NCBI RefSeq assembly: GCF_029029505.1
Contig: NZ_JAKJSD010000026.1
Span: 1 to 39,769 of the forward strand
DNA length: 39,769 nt
Direction of reading: 5' to 3'
Source of the DNA: Ancylomarina sp. DW003
Lineage (GTDB): Bacteria; Bacteroidota; Bacteroidia; Bacteroidales; Marinifilaceae
Position numbers and translations under genes: made by a program. Positions 1-9,108 of the stretch are shown one piece after another. Position 1 is the first letter of the stretch. Every line of letters begins with the position of its first letter. The notes beneath the pieces were generated by a model, which made no database searches, was not told where the DNA came from, and saw only the letters and a list, made by a program, of their open reading frames with translations.

Positions 1-39
1 GCTAAGGAATCAGTACTAGCCTTTGTTTTCAAAAGCGTT

Positions 40-72
40 GCAAATATAGATTCTTTAAATTAAATACGCAAA
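40..72 (-). promoter_or_regulatory. Bacteroidota-type promoter reading out of the left edge
   Basis: On the minus strand a TTTG (72-69) is followed after exactly 20 nt by TATATTTGC (48-40), a full match to the Bacteroidota sigma-ABfr -33/-7 consensus (TTTG, 19-20 nt, TAnnTTTG). It should drive a minus-strand gene that begins to the left of position 1. That gene itself is not visible. Confidence 0.6.
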
Positions 73-549
73 CTATAAAAGCTCGAAACACCCTGTTTTT
101 TTAATGTTAGAGCGTCGTAAGTGCCCTTATAACGCTGGTTCGTAAAATGATATCAAGAAGGAAAAAAACTTTAAAAAAAGTGGATATTTTTTTGAGTCTG
201 ATTTTGCCTTTATGATAAGGTTTAAAAAGGAGCTTTAAATCCGATTTTGATTTTTGCAATTTAGAATCTTTTTTATCGATATCTAAAGCTTTGCTAAAGA
301 ATATACTGTCAATTTTGATGAGCGTAGAATCAGAAATAAAATGGCTTTTGTGATCGCTTTTGGACGAAAAAGTAAAGCTTAAAGTCTCTTTTTCTGTTTA
401 GCAATGATAATTTGTTTGAGATAGCATGATAAAGATGAAAAAAAATTAAATTTGTGCTTAAGTCAAGATTCATTCAAGAGCCAGATTTCTTAATGCAAGA
501 ATGAATTTGTCCTATTACTTACTTCAAACTAAAAAGAAATATTAAATAT
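73..549. other. AT-rich non-coding stretch, no gene recognised
   Basis: This stretch of about 480 bp between the left-edge promoter and the first gene is rich in A and T runs. I see no convincing ORF, RNA gene or clear terminator stem in it. It presumably holds the promoter of the downstream dehydrogenase gene, but no TAnnTTTG box stood out close to the start codon. Confidence 0.4.
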
Positions 550-1359
550 ATGATCGATAAAATTGTTCTTGTAACCGGGGCATCATCGGGAATAGGGAAG
601 GCTTTGGCCTTTGAATTCGCATCGCGAGGATCGAAATTGGTGTTGGCTGCTCGTAATATTGAGAAATTAAAAGAAGTTGAAAAAACTTTAATTGATCAGG
701 GAACTGAAGTTCTTTCGGTAAAAACAGATGTAAGTGTCGAAAGTGATTGTCAAAATTTGATTTCAGAGGCTGTAGCAAAATTTGGTCGCATAGATATCTT
801 AATAAACAATGCGGGTATTTCGATGCGTGCGATGTTTAAGGATTGTGAATTATCTGTTCTTAAAAATTTGATGGATGTGAATTTTTGGGGAACAGTTTAC
901 TGTACCAAATATGCGATGCCTTATATTACACAATCTAAGGGATCGGTTGTTGGTGTTATATCGATAGCTGGTTATGTAGGCTTACCTGGAAGAACGGGTT
1001 ATTCTGCATCTAAATATGCCATTCGGGGATTTTTAGATACACTTCGGGTAGAGAACTTGAAAACTGGGGTGCATGTTTTAGTTGCTGCTCCTGGTTTTAC
1101 AGCTTCTAATGTTAGAAATGTAGCTTTAACAGCTGATGGTAGTTCGCAGGGAGAAACGCCTCGTGACGAAGCTAAAATGATGACTGCCGAAGTTTGTGCG
1201 GCTCATATCGCAAAAGCTGTGGTGAAACGTAAGCGAGAGTTAATTTTAACTTTTGTGGAAGGAAAATTTACAGTTTGGTTGAAGAAATGGTTTCCAAGTT
1301 TGTTGGAAAAGCTGACTTACAATCATATGGCTAAAGAACCCAATTCGGGATTGGAATAA
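550..1359 (+). CDS. Short-chain dehydrogenase/reductase (SDR family)
   Basis: A 269-residue classical SDR, an NAD(P)-dependent oxidoreductase of unknown substrate, probably cytosolic. The Rossmann dinucleotide motif TGASSGIG is at residues 9-16 and the structural NNAG at 86-89. The catalytic tetrad is complete: N111, S138, Y151 and K155 (YSASK). The C-terminal part (about 180-269) is basic and variable, as expected of the substrate-binding region. A basic residue is seen in the A-A-R-N segment after beta-2 (residues 33-36), which in this family often favours NADP(H); that is an inference. It stands alone, 132 bp before yebC on the same strand. The family call is secure; the substrate cannot be read from sequence. 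Confidence 0.9.
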   Translation: MIDKIVLVTGASSGIGKALAFEFASRGSKLVLAARNIEKLKEVEKTLIDQGTEVLSVKTDVSVESDCQNLISEAVAKFGRIDILINNAGISMRAMFKDCELSVLKNLMDVNFWGTVYCTKYAMPYITQSKGSVVGVISIAGYVGLPGRTGYSASKYAIRGFLDTLRVENLKTGVHVLVAAPGFTASNVRNVALTADGSSQGETPRDEAKMMTAEVCAAHIAKAVVKRKRELILTFVEGKFTVWLKKWFPSLLEKLTYNHMAKEPNSGLE

Positions 1360-1437
1360 GAATCCAGAGACGCGTAGATTTTTAAGAACTATTATAAAAT
1401 CTGCGAATAGCTGAATAGTGATTTAATCACTGAAAAA

Positions 1438-1470
1438 TTTTAAAGAGTAAAAGGCATGTGTTACATTTGC
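1438..1470 (+). promoter_or_regulatory. Candidate promoter of the yebC gene
   Basis: TACATTTGC at 1462-1470 matches the Bacteroidota -7 box TAnnTTTG. A degenerate -33 element (TTTT, 1438-1441) sits 20 nt upstream. The predicted start of transcription is about 15-20 nt before the ATG at 1492. Confidence 0.5.
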
Positions 1471-1491
1471 CGAAAATTATAATCATAAATC

Positions 1492-2199
1492 ATGGGAAGA
1501 GCATTTGAATTTAGAAAGGCACGCAAATTTAAGCGTTGGGATAAAATGGCTAAAACCTTTACCCGAATAGGAAAAGAAATCGTAATCGCTATTAAAGAGG
1601 GCGGACCTGATCCTACATCTAATTCACGTCTTCGTGCGGTAATTCAGAATGCAAGAGCAGCTAACATGCCTAAGGAGAATGTTGAGCGTGCGATTAAGAA
1701 AGCGACATCGAAAGATCAAAAGGATTTCAAAGAAATTGTATACGAAGGGTATGCACCACATGGTATTGCTGTTTTAGTAGAAACTGCCACAGATAACCAT
1801 ATGCGTACTGTTGCTGATGTTCGTTCTTACTTTAGTAAGACTAAGGGTAGCTTAGGAACTACAGGTAGTGTAGAATTTATGTTTGAGCATAAGTGTCACT
1901 TTAAAATAGAGAACACAGGTCAGGATCTTGAAGAGCTGGAGTTAGAAGTTATTGATTTGGGTGTAGAAGATGTTTTTGCTGAAGAAGATGGTATTTTATT
2001 ATATGCTCCATTTCAGGAGTTTGGTAAAATTCAGGCTTACTTAGAAGGAAACGATATCACGCCACTTAGCTCAGGTTTTGAGCGTATTCCAATGGACACT
2101 AAAGAACTTAGCGAAGATCAGGTTGCTGATGTTGAAAAGCTTCTTGATAAATTAGAAGATAATGATGACGTATTACATGTTTTCCATAACATGGCATAA
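1492..2199 (+). CDS. yebC: YebC/PmpR family DNA-binding regulator or translation factor
   Basis: A 235-residue protein matching the YebC/TACO1 family over its whole length. The N-terminus begins MGRAFEFRKARK and continues through the basic helical domain (AKTFTRIGKEI, then the GGPDP turn near residues 38-42). A conserved NMPKENVERAIKKA block (about 58-71) follows, then the two alpha/beta domains. Family members are described either as transcriptional regulators or as factors that help ribosomes through difficult peptide stretches; the sequence does not decide between these. The length is typical. The gene is monocistronic, with its own promoter box and a strong terminator 21 bp after the stop codon. 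Confidence 0.93.
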   Translation: MGRAFEFRKARKFKRWDKMAKTFTRIGKEIVIAIKEGGPDPTSNSRLRAVIQNARAANMPKENVERAIKKATSKDQKDFKEIVYEGYAPHGIAVLVETATDNHMRTVADVRSYFSKTKGSLGTTGSVEFMFEHKCHFKIENTGQDLEELELEVIDLGVEDVFAEEDGILLYAPFQEFGKIQAYLEGNDITPLSSGFERIPMDTKELSEDQVADVEKLLDKLEDNDDVLHVFHNMA

Positions 2200-2217
2200 G
2201 TCAGATTATATATTAAC

Positions 2218-2251
2218 AAAAAAGACCTTCACAATCGTGAAGGTCTTTTTT
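2218..2251. terminator. Strong bidirectional stem-loop terminator
   Basis: A perfect 12-bp inverted repeat (2221-2232 with 2237-2248) around a 4-nt loop, flanked by A residues on the left and T residues on the right. It lies between the convergent yebC and yitT-like genes and can serve both. Confidence 0.9.
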
Positions 2252-2274
2252 GTATAGCTGAAATGTCCAACAAT

Positions 2275-3345
2275 TTATTCAACTTTGCCGGAAAGAGATT
2301 TAAACCCTTTTCCCAATATCTCATTTGTCTCCATTACAGTGATAAAAGCATTGGGGTCAATATGCTCTATAAAGTCTCTTAGAATAGATAATTCTCGTCT
2401 GTTGACCACAATGAAGATCATATTCTTATCTTCTCCATCGTACATGCCCTGTCCTTTAAGATAGGTTCCGCTTCGTTTCATATCAAGAATAACTTTATCC
2501 CGAATTTCGTCAGATTTATCAGAGATGATAAAGAGGGCTTTTTCGAATGTTGAACCTTGAATGGTAATATCGATTACCCGACCTGAGATATAAAGAACAA
2601 TTAATGAATATAAGGGGATTTGCCAATCCATATCTACATTTAAACTGGCAAGTATAATCAGTAAATCAACATAAATTATCATTTGCCCTAAAGGTAAACC
2701 GGTATATTTGGATAGAATCATACCTATTGTATCGGTACCTGTAGTTGTTGCTTTTGCTCTCAATATTAAACCAAAGCCAAATCCTATCAGAATACCACCA
2801 AACACACAAGATAGAAGAACATCATCAACCAAAGGTACCAAGCCCCACCATTTTGTAGCCAAATCGATAAAAATAGAGCTAAGGAAAAAGCCAAAGAATG
2901 TTTTAAATCCAAAACGGGGACCCAATATCTTAATCCCGACCAATACCAATATGATATTAATAACTAAGCCCGTAAGTCCAACCGGAATACCACCTTCGTA
3001 TTGAAGAAACATATCATTTTGATACTCCATAAAATAATAGCCTATTTTGGAGAAGAAGCCAGTGTATTCTGAGGCATCAAGGAGGTCAAAGGGGCCATGA
3101 GGAAATAAGCCTGCTGATAGCTTATGAACAATAATTCCTATACCATATGCACCTCCAGGCACAATAAAATGAGGTGTGATAAAGAAAATGTAACCTAATG
3201 CTAAGACAAAGGCTCCTGCTACAAGCAGTGCATAATTATAGAACCATTTGCCGGAAAAAAGTTTGTCGTTTTGAATAAATGCCATGAAAGTTGTTGGTTT
3301 ATAGGTTGTAAGTCGAGTATTGTCGTCAGTTTTATATGTCCTCAA
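2275..3345 (-). CDS. YitT/DUF2179 family membrane protein
   Basis: A 356-residue integral membrane protein of the YitT family. About six hydrophobic segments are visible, starting with the one near residues 37-57. The glycine-rich loop VPGGAYGIG and the TGTDTIGM segment are typical of the family. The last ~85 residues form the soluble DUF2179 domain (from about STFEKALFIISDK to the C-terminus), a PII-like fold. The molecular role is unknown; members are annotated as transporters or membrane permeases without firm proof. A second in-frame Met at residue 21 (ATG at 3285) fits the usual family N-terminus better, so the true start may be there. It is convergent with yebC and not part of an obvious operon. 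Confidence 0.85.
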   Translation of the reverse strand: MRTYKTDDNTRLTTYKPTTFMAFIQNDKLFSGKWFYNYALLVAGAFVLALGYIFFITPHFIVPGGAYGIGIIVHKLSAGLFPHGPFDLLDASEYTGFFSKIGYYFMEYQNDMFLQYEGGIPVGLTGLVINIILVLVGIKILGPRFGFKTFFGFFLSSIFIDLATKWWGLVPLVDDVLLSCVFGGILIGFGFGLILRAKATTTGTDTIGMILSKYTGLPLGQMIIYVDLLIILASLNVDMDWQIPLYSLIVLYISGRVIDITIQGSTFEKALFIISDKSDEIRDKVILDMKRSGTYLKGQGMYDGEDKNMIFIVVNRRELSILRDFIEHIDPNAFITVMETNEILGKGFKSLSGKVE

Positions 3346-3446
3346 TACAAAGCAAATAAGAATTTTTCAAATAAAATATTCTTGATGCGAGATTTTTACA
3401 TTTATCTTAAAAAGAGGGATCGTTTTTAAAAAGTAAATGATGAAAC

Positions 3447-3494
3447 GAAAAAAAACTGTGTAGAAAAGTCGATTGAACTTTAACTACACAGTTT
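3447..3494 (-). terminator. Terminator of the TonB-receptor gene
   Basis: An 11-bp stem (3453-3463 with 3484-3494) has a nested second stem AAAGT/ACTTT (3465-3469 with 3477-3481). On the minus strand it is followed by a run of Ts (complement of the A-run at 3448-3455). It lies 22 bp past the stop codon of the receptor gene. Confidence 0.8.
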
Positions 3495-3516
3495 ATATTT
3501 TAATATAAAATTAAGT

Positions 3517-5916
3517 TTACATACTGTTTATGGCACTCTTTCTTCGTTTTGCTTTTTTGTAATTATTGATCTTATAGCTTAGACTCAATTTAAAAGTTGG
3601 TCCTTCTTGATTGAACTTATTAATCAGTTTAAAATCTTGATTTAGGTAAGTTTTCTTAAGATTAGCTGTATTAAACACATCCCGAATGATAAAGCTGGCT
3701 GATAGCTTACGATTAAAGAAGCTGTGTCTTAAGGTTGTTGTTGCCAGGAATGAACCAGCATTTTTACCTTGTGCCCACTTTGATTTTGAATTGTATTTTA
3801 AGTCAAGACTAAATTGCGTTATTTTGCTCAAATTAAATCGGGATACACTTCGTAAAGAATAACTTGTACAAGAAGTAGAGAAATCATGCTTTTCATTCAT
3901 ATTCGTGCCATCCCAATATTCACCTTCAATTTCATAGTAAGATACATCTACAAGAAATAAGTTTCTCCACCATTTTGATACCGATATACTGGCAAATGTT
4001 TCTAAGCCCAGAGTTTTATCTTCACCAACATTTTCGAATGTTGTAATAATGACATTGGGTCTGTCGTCAGAGATAGTCTTAATTCTTTCGGTTTTATCTT
4101 TCTTAGATCTATAATATGATTCAAAAGATAGGGAATGCTTTCCGAACTTAGTACTGTAACCAAATTCGAAAGAATTAATTAATTCAGGTTTTAAATCTGG
4201 ATTACCTTTTGTGCGGTTATGACTATCATTCCAAATCTCAAAGCCTTCTAAAAGTCCACTCGAAGGACGTTTTATTCTCCTTGAATAATTTGCAGATAAT
4301 TGACTTTTTTTACCAATACTAATTTGAGTGTGAAGGCTAGGGAACAGGTCCCAACGATTAACCTTGTATTTGTCACCAGAATAAATGTTTTCCCTATTAA
4401 TATGCTCTGCTCTTAAACCAACTTGGTATGATAGTTTGTTTATTTTTCCTGAGTAGGTCGTATACAAACTATGCATTGTTTTATTAAAATCTGAATTTTG
4501 AGAGAAATTTGGATCTACAAGGTTATTTGCTTTAAAGATCCTATCTGTATTGAATTCATATGAAAGAAACTTATAACCTGCTTCAAGCTTATTCTTACCT
4601 GAGAGGGGAAGCGTATAATCTGATGAAAAAGTAATCCCTTTGGCATCTTCTTTTATATCAGAATGATAGATGTCGTGTTGGTTAGAGATTTCACTTTTGT
4701 TTAAAACAGTTTTTTTCCAATCTCGTCCTGAATAATCAATAAAAGTATTAAGCTGATGTCCTTTTCGATTGAATTTTCTAAGGTAATTGAAAGTTGTAAC
4801 GTAATAATCTGTTCTGGTATCTGTTTGCTCCATGCTTTCTTCGAGAGCATGGTTGGTTTCAGCTTGAGAGGTTTCGTATGTTAAGTCATCCTTTTTTTCA
4901 AGATCGTTACGTCCAATTTCAGCAGTAATAGAAAATGAGTTTAAGGAATCAATTTCGAAATCATAAGCCGAAGAGAATTTATAAATATTTCTCTTGTAAT
5001 CTAATTTTCCGGAAGAATTGATAAAAGTATAGGGTTCAGTAAATATTGTTTGATAATTATTTCTTTCACCTGAATATGCTTTTTTGGTATAATTGGCACC
5101 CAAGTAAAAGCTGCTCTTTTGTTTTTTTAGATTATAACTGCCACTGCCAGCCAAATTATCATGACTTCCGGGAGTAATATTTAGGAAACCACTTGATCCC
5201 TTAAGATTGAATTTTTTGCTAATAATATTGATGATACCTGCTTCTCCTTCAGCTTCGAATTTTGCCGATGGATTCGTTATAATCTCGATATTCTCAATTT
5301 GATTTGTAGGTATTTGACTTAATATCTCCTGAGCACTTCTGAAGCTAGGTCGTCCATCAATTAAAACTCTGAAACTAGTACTTCCTCTTAAGGTAACGTT
5401 GCCCTGAACATCTACACCAACAGACGGAACTGTTTCCAGAATATCAATAGCGGTGCCTCCGGCTGCGGAAAGCTGACTTCCAACCGGGATTACTTTTTTG
5501 TCGATATGGTAACTTATATCCGAGTTGTCAGAATTGACAACAATTTCTTTCAGTGCTTTTGTTGAAAGATTCAGTTTGATTACATTGAGATGTTGTTCCT
5601 TTTTATAGTTTCGAATGGCAATGTCAGAAATGATCTTTTTTTCATAACCTATAAATGAAACTTCTAAATAATAGTTTCCAGCTCTTAGTTTTTTAATTTC
5701 AAAGAATCCTTTCTTATTCGTGATGGTTCCATCTATAAGCTTGGCTTTTTCTTTACTATAAACCGAAACAGTCGCATATTCTATGGCCTTATTCGATTTT
5801 AAATCTCTTACTGTACCATTAATGGTTCCGATTTTATTGGCCGAGGTAGTTAAGTTGTTTGCATGAAGTGATGTGCCTAATAGTATAAATATTAGCAAGG
5901 GAATAAGGCGTCTCAT
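3517..5916 (-). CDS. TonB-dependent outer-membrane receptor with carboxypeptidase-regulatory-like domain
   Basis: A 799-residue outer-membrane protein. A signal peptide (about 1-19, MRRLIPLLIFILLGTSLHA) is followed by a carboxypeptidase-regulatory-like beta-sandwich (about 31-115, GTINGTVRD through SFIGYEKK). The plug domain (about 145-235) contains DGRPSFRSAQEIL and IEIITNPSAKFEAEGEAGII. The rest is a long beta-barrel of the OMP_b-brl_3 type, rich in alternating aromatic residues. This architecture is common in Bacteroidota for TonB-powered uptake of peptides, metal chelates or glycans. There is no SusD partner beside it, so a SusC role is unlikely and the substrate is unknown. It is monocistronic with its own terminator. 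Confidence 0.88.
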   Translation of the reverse strand: MRRLIPLLIFILLGTSLHANNLTTSANKIGTINGTVRDLKSNKAIEYATVSVYSKEKAKLIDGTITNKKGFFEIKKLRAGNYYLEVSFIGYEKKIISDIAIRNYKKEQHLNVIKLNLSTKALKEIVVNSDNSDISYHIDKKVIPVGSQLSAAGGTAIDILETVPSVGVDVQGNVTLRGSTSFRVLIDGRPSFRSAQEILSQIPTNQIENIEIITNPSAKFEAEGEAGIINIISKKFNLKGSSGFLNITPGSHDNLAGSGSYNLKKQKSSFYLGANYTKKAYSGERNNYQTIFTEPYTFINSSGKLDYKRNIYKFSSAYDFEIDSLNSFSITAEIGRNDLEKKDDLTYETSQAETNHALEESMEQTDTRTDYYVTTFNYLRKFNRKGHQLNTFIDYSGRDWKKTVLNKSEISNQHDIYHSDIKEDAKGITFSSDYTLPLSGKNKLEAGYKFLSYEFNTDRIFKANNLVDPNFSQNSDFNKTMHSLYTTYSGKINKLSYQVGLRAEHINRENIYSGDKYKVNRWDLFPSLHTQISIGKKSQLSANYSRRIKRPSSGLLEGFEIWNDSHNRTKGNPDLKPELINSFEFGYSTKFGKHSLSFESYYRSKKDKTERIKTISDDRPNVIITTFENVGEDKTLGLETFASISVSKWWRNLFLVDVSYYEIEGEYWDGTNMNEKHDFSTSCTSYSLRSVSRFNLSKITQFSLDLKYNSKSKWAQGKNAGSFLATTTLRHSFFNRKLSASFIIRDVFNTANLKKTYLNQDFKLINKFNQEGPTFKLSLSYKINNYKKAKRRKSAINSM

Positions 5917-5999
5917 AAATTGTCTTTGTTGACTAAAGCTTTAAAAACTTATGCAAGTAGTCAAATTAGTTAGTTAAACGGTTTGAAAATTGGTCAATA

Positions 6000-6007
6000 C
6001 AAATATA
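6000..6007 (-). promoter_or_regulatory. Candidate -7 box for the TonB-receptor gene
   Basis: On the minus strand TATATTTG (6007-6000) fits TAnnTTTG, about 84 nt before the start codon. No good -33 element is seen at 19-20 nt, so this is only suggestive. Confidence 0.35.
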
Positions 6008-6083
6008 AGCTTGTTTTTGTTTAAACCTAATTCTACTTCCTTATTATTTCACATAAAAAATTAGATAGTTATTTTTATAAACG

Positions 6084-6118
6084 AAAAAAGCTATTCCCTA
6101 CAAGAGAGAATAGCTTTT
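6084..6118 (-). terminator. Terminator of purC
   Basis: An 11-bp stem (6086-6096 with 6108-6118) is flanked by an A-run (6084-6089) that becomes the T-tract on the minus strand. It lies 26 bp after the purC stop codon. Confidence 0.8.
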
Positions 6119-6143
6119 AGTATAAATTGATAGTTGAAGAGGT

Positions 6144-7091
6144 TTACATGTTTTTTAAACCTGTAGCAATACCTGTTTCAATTCTAGAGTTAATATTTGT
6201 TGTGTCAGCCTTTACAAACTTCTCACCAATGATCTGCTCATAAAGCTCGATGTAACGCTCAGAAATCTGCTTGATACGATCTTCATTCATATCAGGAATT
6301 GCTTGTCCATCTTTTCCCTGGAAACCATTTTCCATCAACCACTCACGAACGAATTCCTTAGATAATTGTTTTTGTTGCTCATTTCTATCAATTCTTTCCT
6401 GATAACCTTCAGAATAGAAATAACGAGATGAATCAGGTGTATGAATTTCGTCAATTAGATAAATCTGACCATCTTTTTTACCGAATTCATATTTTGTATC
6501 TACTAAAATTAGTCCTTTTTCAGCAGCAATTTCAGTTCCTCTTTCAAAAAGTGCTAAGGTGTATGCTTCAAGTTTTTCGTAATCTTCTTTGCTTACGATA
6601 CCCTGAGCAAGAATCTCTTCTCTTGAAATATCTTCGTCATGACCTTCTAATGCTTTTGTAGTAGGCGTAATGATTGGTTTTTCGAATTTTTGATTCTCAA
6701 CCATCCCGTCAGGCATAGGCATACCACAAAGCGTACGTTTTCCCGATTTATATTCTCTCCAGGCATGTCCGGTTAAATAACCACGAATCACCATTTCAAC
6801 CATGAAAGGTTCAGCAAGGTGACCAACAGTAACCATTGGATCTGGAGTAGATATTTTCCAGTTTGGTACGATATCAGCAGTAGCATCCAAAAACTTGGCT
6901 GCAATCTGATTCAAAACTTGCCCTTTGAAGGGAATACCCTTAGGAAGAACCACGTCGAATGCTGAAATTCTATCAGATACGACCATAGCAAGGTATTCAT
7001 CGTTAATATTGTATACGTCACGAACCTTTCCTACGTATAAATTCTTTTGATTTGGAAAGTTAAAATCTGTTTTAACAATAGCTTCACTCAT
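6144..7091 (-). CDS. purC: Phosphoribosylaminoimidazole-succinocarboxamide synthase (SAICAR synthetase)
   Basis: A 315-residue purine-biosynthesis enzyme that joins CAIR and aspartate with ATP to form SAICAR, in the cytosol. Clear family motifs are GKVRDVY (21-27), [14 protein letters not shown] (39-52) and the [11 protein letters not shown] segment. [11 protein letters not shown] and [12 protein letters not shown] follow, the latter the C-terminal substrate-binding signature. The length fits the long bacterial form of about 300 residues, as in other Bacteroidota. It lies 87 bp downstream of the phoH-like gene on the same strand. It has its own -7 box in that gap and its own terminator, so it is probably an independent unit. 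Confidence 0.95.
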   Translation of the reverse strand: MSEAIVKTDFNFPNQKNLYVGKVRDVYNINDEYLAMVVSDRISAFDVVLPKGIPFKGQVLNQIAAKFLDATADIVPNWKISTPDPMVTVGHLAEPFMVEMVIRGYLTGHAWREYKSGKRTLCGMPMPDGMVENQKFEKPIITPTTKALEGHDEDISREEILAQGIVSKEDYEKLEAYTLALFERGTEIAAEKGLILVDTKYEFGKKDGQIYLIDEIHTPDSSRYFYSEGYQERIDRNEQQKQLSKEFVREWLMENGFQGKDGQAIPDMNEDRIKQISERYIELYEQIIGEKFVKADTTNINSRIETGIATGLKNM

Positions 7092-7163
7092 CTGTACAGA
7101 CTGATTTATTATTTATAAAATGGTAATTTTTAAATTAAATAGCAGTGTTTGCTTTTTACGATT

Positions 7164-7172
7164 GCAAATTTA
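7164..7172 (-). promoter_or_regulatory. Candidate -7 box for purC
   Basis: TAAATTTGC on the minus strand (7172-7164) matches TAnnTTTG. It sits in the gap between the phoH-like stop codon and the purC start. The -33 position carries only a weak TGG, so confidence is moderate. Confidence 0.45.
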
Positions 7173-7178
7173 AAAGAT

Positions 7179-8153
7179 TTATTCCTCTTTTTTCCACTTT
7201 TTTGCCTCGTTTTCTTCATCTATTTCGTAAGCACCTACAATTTTTTTCACAAGTGGGTGACGAACAATGTCAGAAGTGTCGAATTCTACCATTGCAATTC
7301 CCTTAATATCCTTTAGAATACGAAAAGCTTGAACTAAACCTGATTGTTGTTTTCGGGGTAGATCGATTTGTGTGATATCACCTGTAATCATAAACTTTCC
7401 ACTTGTTCCCATACGAGTTAGAAACATTTTAAGTTGCTTGTTGGTTGTGTTTTGAGCTTCATCTAATATGACAAAGGCATCATTGAGTGTTCTACCACGC
7501 ATATATGCAAGAGGAGCAATCTGAATGATTTCGGCCTCAAGATAACCTGCCAACTTTCTTGGAGGTATCATATCTAAAAGTGCATCGTAAAGAGGTTGTA
7601 GATAGGGATCAATCTTTTCTTTCAGATCGCCGGGAAGGAAACCCAAATTCTCACCAGCTTCAACAGCGGGACGTGTAAGGATAATTTTCTTTACTTCGTT
7701 GTTTCTAAGAGCTTTTACTGCTAAGGCAACGGCTGTATAGGTTTTGCCTGATCCTGCCGGGCCGACAGCAAATACCATATCATTCTTTTCCGTTTTCTCA
7801 ACCAATTTTCTTTGATTAAGAGTTCTGGAACGAATTATTTTACCATTATTACCAAAAAGAATCAGATTTTTAGGATCTTCCGGATTTTCAATTTCTTTTG
7901 TGTTTTCGAGTACAATTCGTTTTAGATTGGCAGCAGTGAGTACATTGTATTGGTTGTAGTGCTGAAGAATCAAATTAATTTTCTTTTCAAATAAATCCAA
8001 TACTTTTTTTTCACCTTTTACAATAAGTTCATTGCCTCGGCCAGTGACTTGGAGTTTTGGAAATAGTTCTTTCAGAATCTCAAGTTTACTGTTGTTTATA
8101 CCGTAAAAATCGAGTGGGTCAATTGAGCCTATAGATATTATTCTTTCTATCAT
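7179..8153 (-). CDS. PhoH-like P-loop ATPase (YbeZ/PhoL type)
   Basis: A 324-residue PhoH-family ATPase. The Walker A motif GPAGSGKT is at 131-138 and the Walker B motif FVILDEAQN at 227-235. The family block LTRPAVEAGENLGFLPGDL lies at 159-177, and GDITQIDLP (258-266) follows the Walker B helix. The N-terminal ~110 residues form the usual small RNA-binding-like region. Members of this type are linked to RNA handling and ribosome maturation together with YbeY. It starts divergently from the SAM-HAT gene, across a 166-bp gap, and precedes purC. The start is well placed, since the N-terminus aligns with family members. Confidence 0.92.
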   Translation of the reverse strand: MIERIISIGSIDPLDFYGINNSKLEILKELFPKLQVTGRGNELIVKGEKKVLDLFEKKINLILQHYNQYNVLTAANLKRIVLENTKEIENPEDPKNLILFGNNGKIIRSRTLNQRKLVEKTEKNDMVFAVGPAGSGKTYTAVALAVKALRNNEVKKIILTRPAVEAGENLGFLPGDLKEKIDPYLQPLYDALLDMIPPRKLAGYLEAEIIQIAPLAYMRGRTLNDAFVILDEAQNTTNKQLKMFLTRMGTSGKFMITGDITQIDLPRKQQSGLVQAFRILKDIKGIAMVEFDTSDIVRHPLVKKIVGAYEIDEENEAKKWKKEE

Positions 8154-8319
8154 AAATTTTGTTCGATATTTATTACATTTGAGCTTACAAATTAGTTATT
8201 TTTTCGATTGAATCGAAGATAATCAATTCGCATTTGCAGGCTTTCTTTAAATTCTTGACTTACAAGCATAGGCTTTTTGTTTATGGAATGAACATCAAGC
8301 AATAAAACAGATTTAATTC

Positions 8320-9108
8320 ATGAGTGTAATTACAATATGCAGCGACTGGAATGGTCGAGATTATTATTTGGGAGCTTTAAAAGGCCGGTTATTATCGCTT
8401 TGTGAAGGTGCTGAAATAGTCGATTTAAGTCAGAATATTGAATCTTATAATATATCACAAGCTGCTTTTATTGTAAAAAATGCTTACCATTACTTCCCCG
8501 AAGGAAGTATTCACATTATTACTGTAAATTCTGAAACCAGTTCTGAACAGCCACATGTTGTTGTTCGCCATAAAGGTCATTATTTTATTGGCACTGATAA
8601 TGGTATATTTAATCTGATGTTTCGGGACCTTCCGGATGAAATTATTCAGATTAAATCGGGTAATAAAGAAGCAAACCTGTTGAATTTTCCGGAACTTAGC
8701 GTGTTCGCGCCAATTGCTGCTCATATCTATAATAAGGGTAAGCTTTCAAAATTGGGGAAGAAAGTAGAATCGCTGTATAATATGGTGCCAATTCGAGCAT
8801 TGATTCAAAAGGATACCATGACAGGCAAGGTAATTTATATTGACTCCTATAGTAACGCTGTCGTGAATATTTCGAAGGATCGTTTTTTCTCGACTCTTGA
8901 GGGAAGAGATTTTGAGATATTGGTTCAAAGTAATCAGCATTTGATCACAAAAATAAGTCAGCATTATAATGATGTGCCTGAAGGTGACATTTTAGCTTTG
9001 TTTAATTCTGCTGGCATGCTCGAAATAGCGATGAACAAAGGAGAATTGTCTAATTTGTTACAAATAGATACCAATTCAGATATTAGAGTTAAATTTCATG
9101 ATCGTTAG
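8320..9108 (+). CDS. SAM hydroxide adenosyltransferase-like protein (DUF62 family) with altered active site
   Basis: A 262-residue protein of the SAM-hydroxide adenosyltransferase / fluorinase-chlorinase family, whose known members cleave S-adenosylmethionine to adenosine and methionine. The N-terminal domain begins with ICSDWNGRDYYLGALKG. The GTDNGIF motif (91-97) and the FAPIAAH motif (129-135) are clear, and a small C-terminal beta domain follows. The catalytic Asp-Arg-His triad of characterised members appears changed. The Asp of the usual VDPGVG segment is Asn70 (VNSETS), the Arg is not evident, and H135 is kept. It opens a plus-strand cluster and overlaps the next gene by 11 bp. Activity is therefore uncertain. 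Confidence 0.82.
   Translation: MSVITICSDWNGRDYYLGALKGRLLSLCEGAEIVDLSQNIESYNISQAAFIVKNAYHYFPEGSIHIITVNSETSSEQPHVVVRHKGHYFIGTDNGIFNLMFRDLPDEIIQIKSGNKEANLLNFPELSVFAPIAAHIYNKGKLSKLGKKVESLYNMVPIRALIQKDTMTGKVIYIDSYSNAVVNISKDRFFSTLEGRDFEILVQSNQHLITKISQHYNDVPEGDILALFNSAGMLEIAMNKGELSNLLQIDTNSDIRVKFHDR

Noticed and set aside
3517..5916. SusC-type glycan receptor
   Set aside because: The length (799 aa), barrel type and lack of a SusD neighbour argue for a general TonB-dependent receptor.
8174..8181. TACATTTG as promoter of the SAM-HAT-like gene
   Set aside because: It matches the -7 box but lacks a -33 element at 19-20 nt and lies about 140 nt from the start codon.
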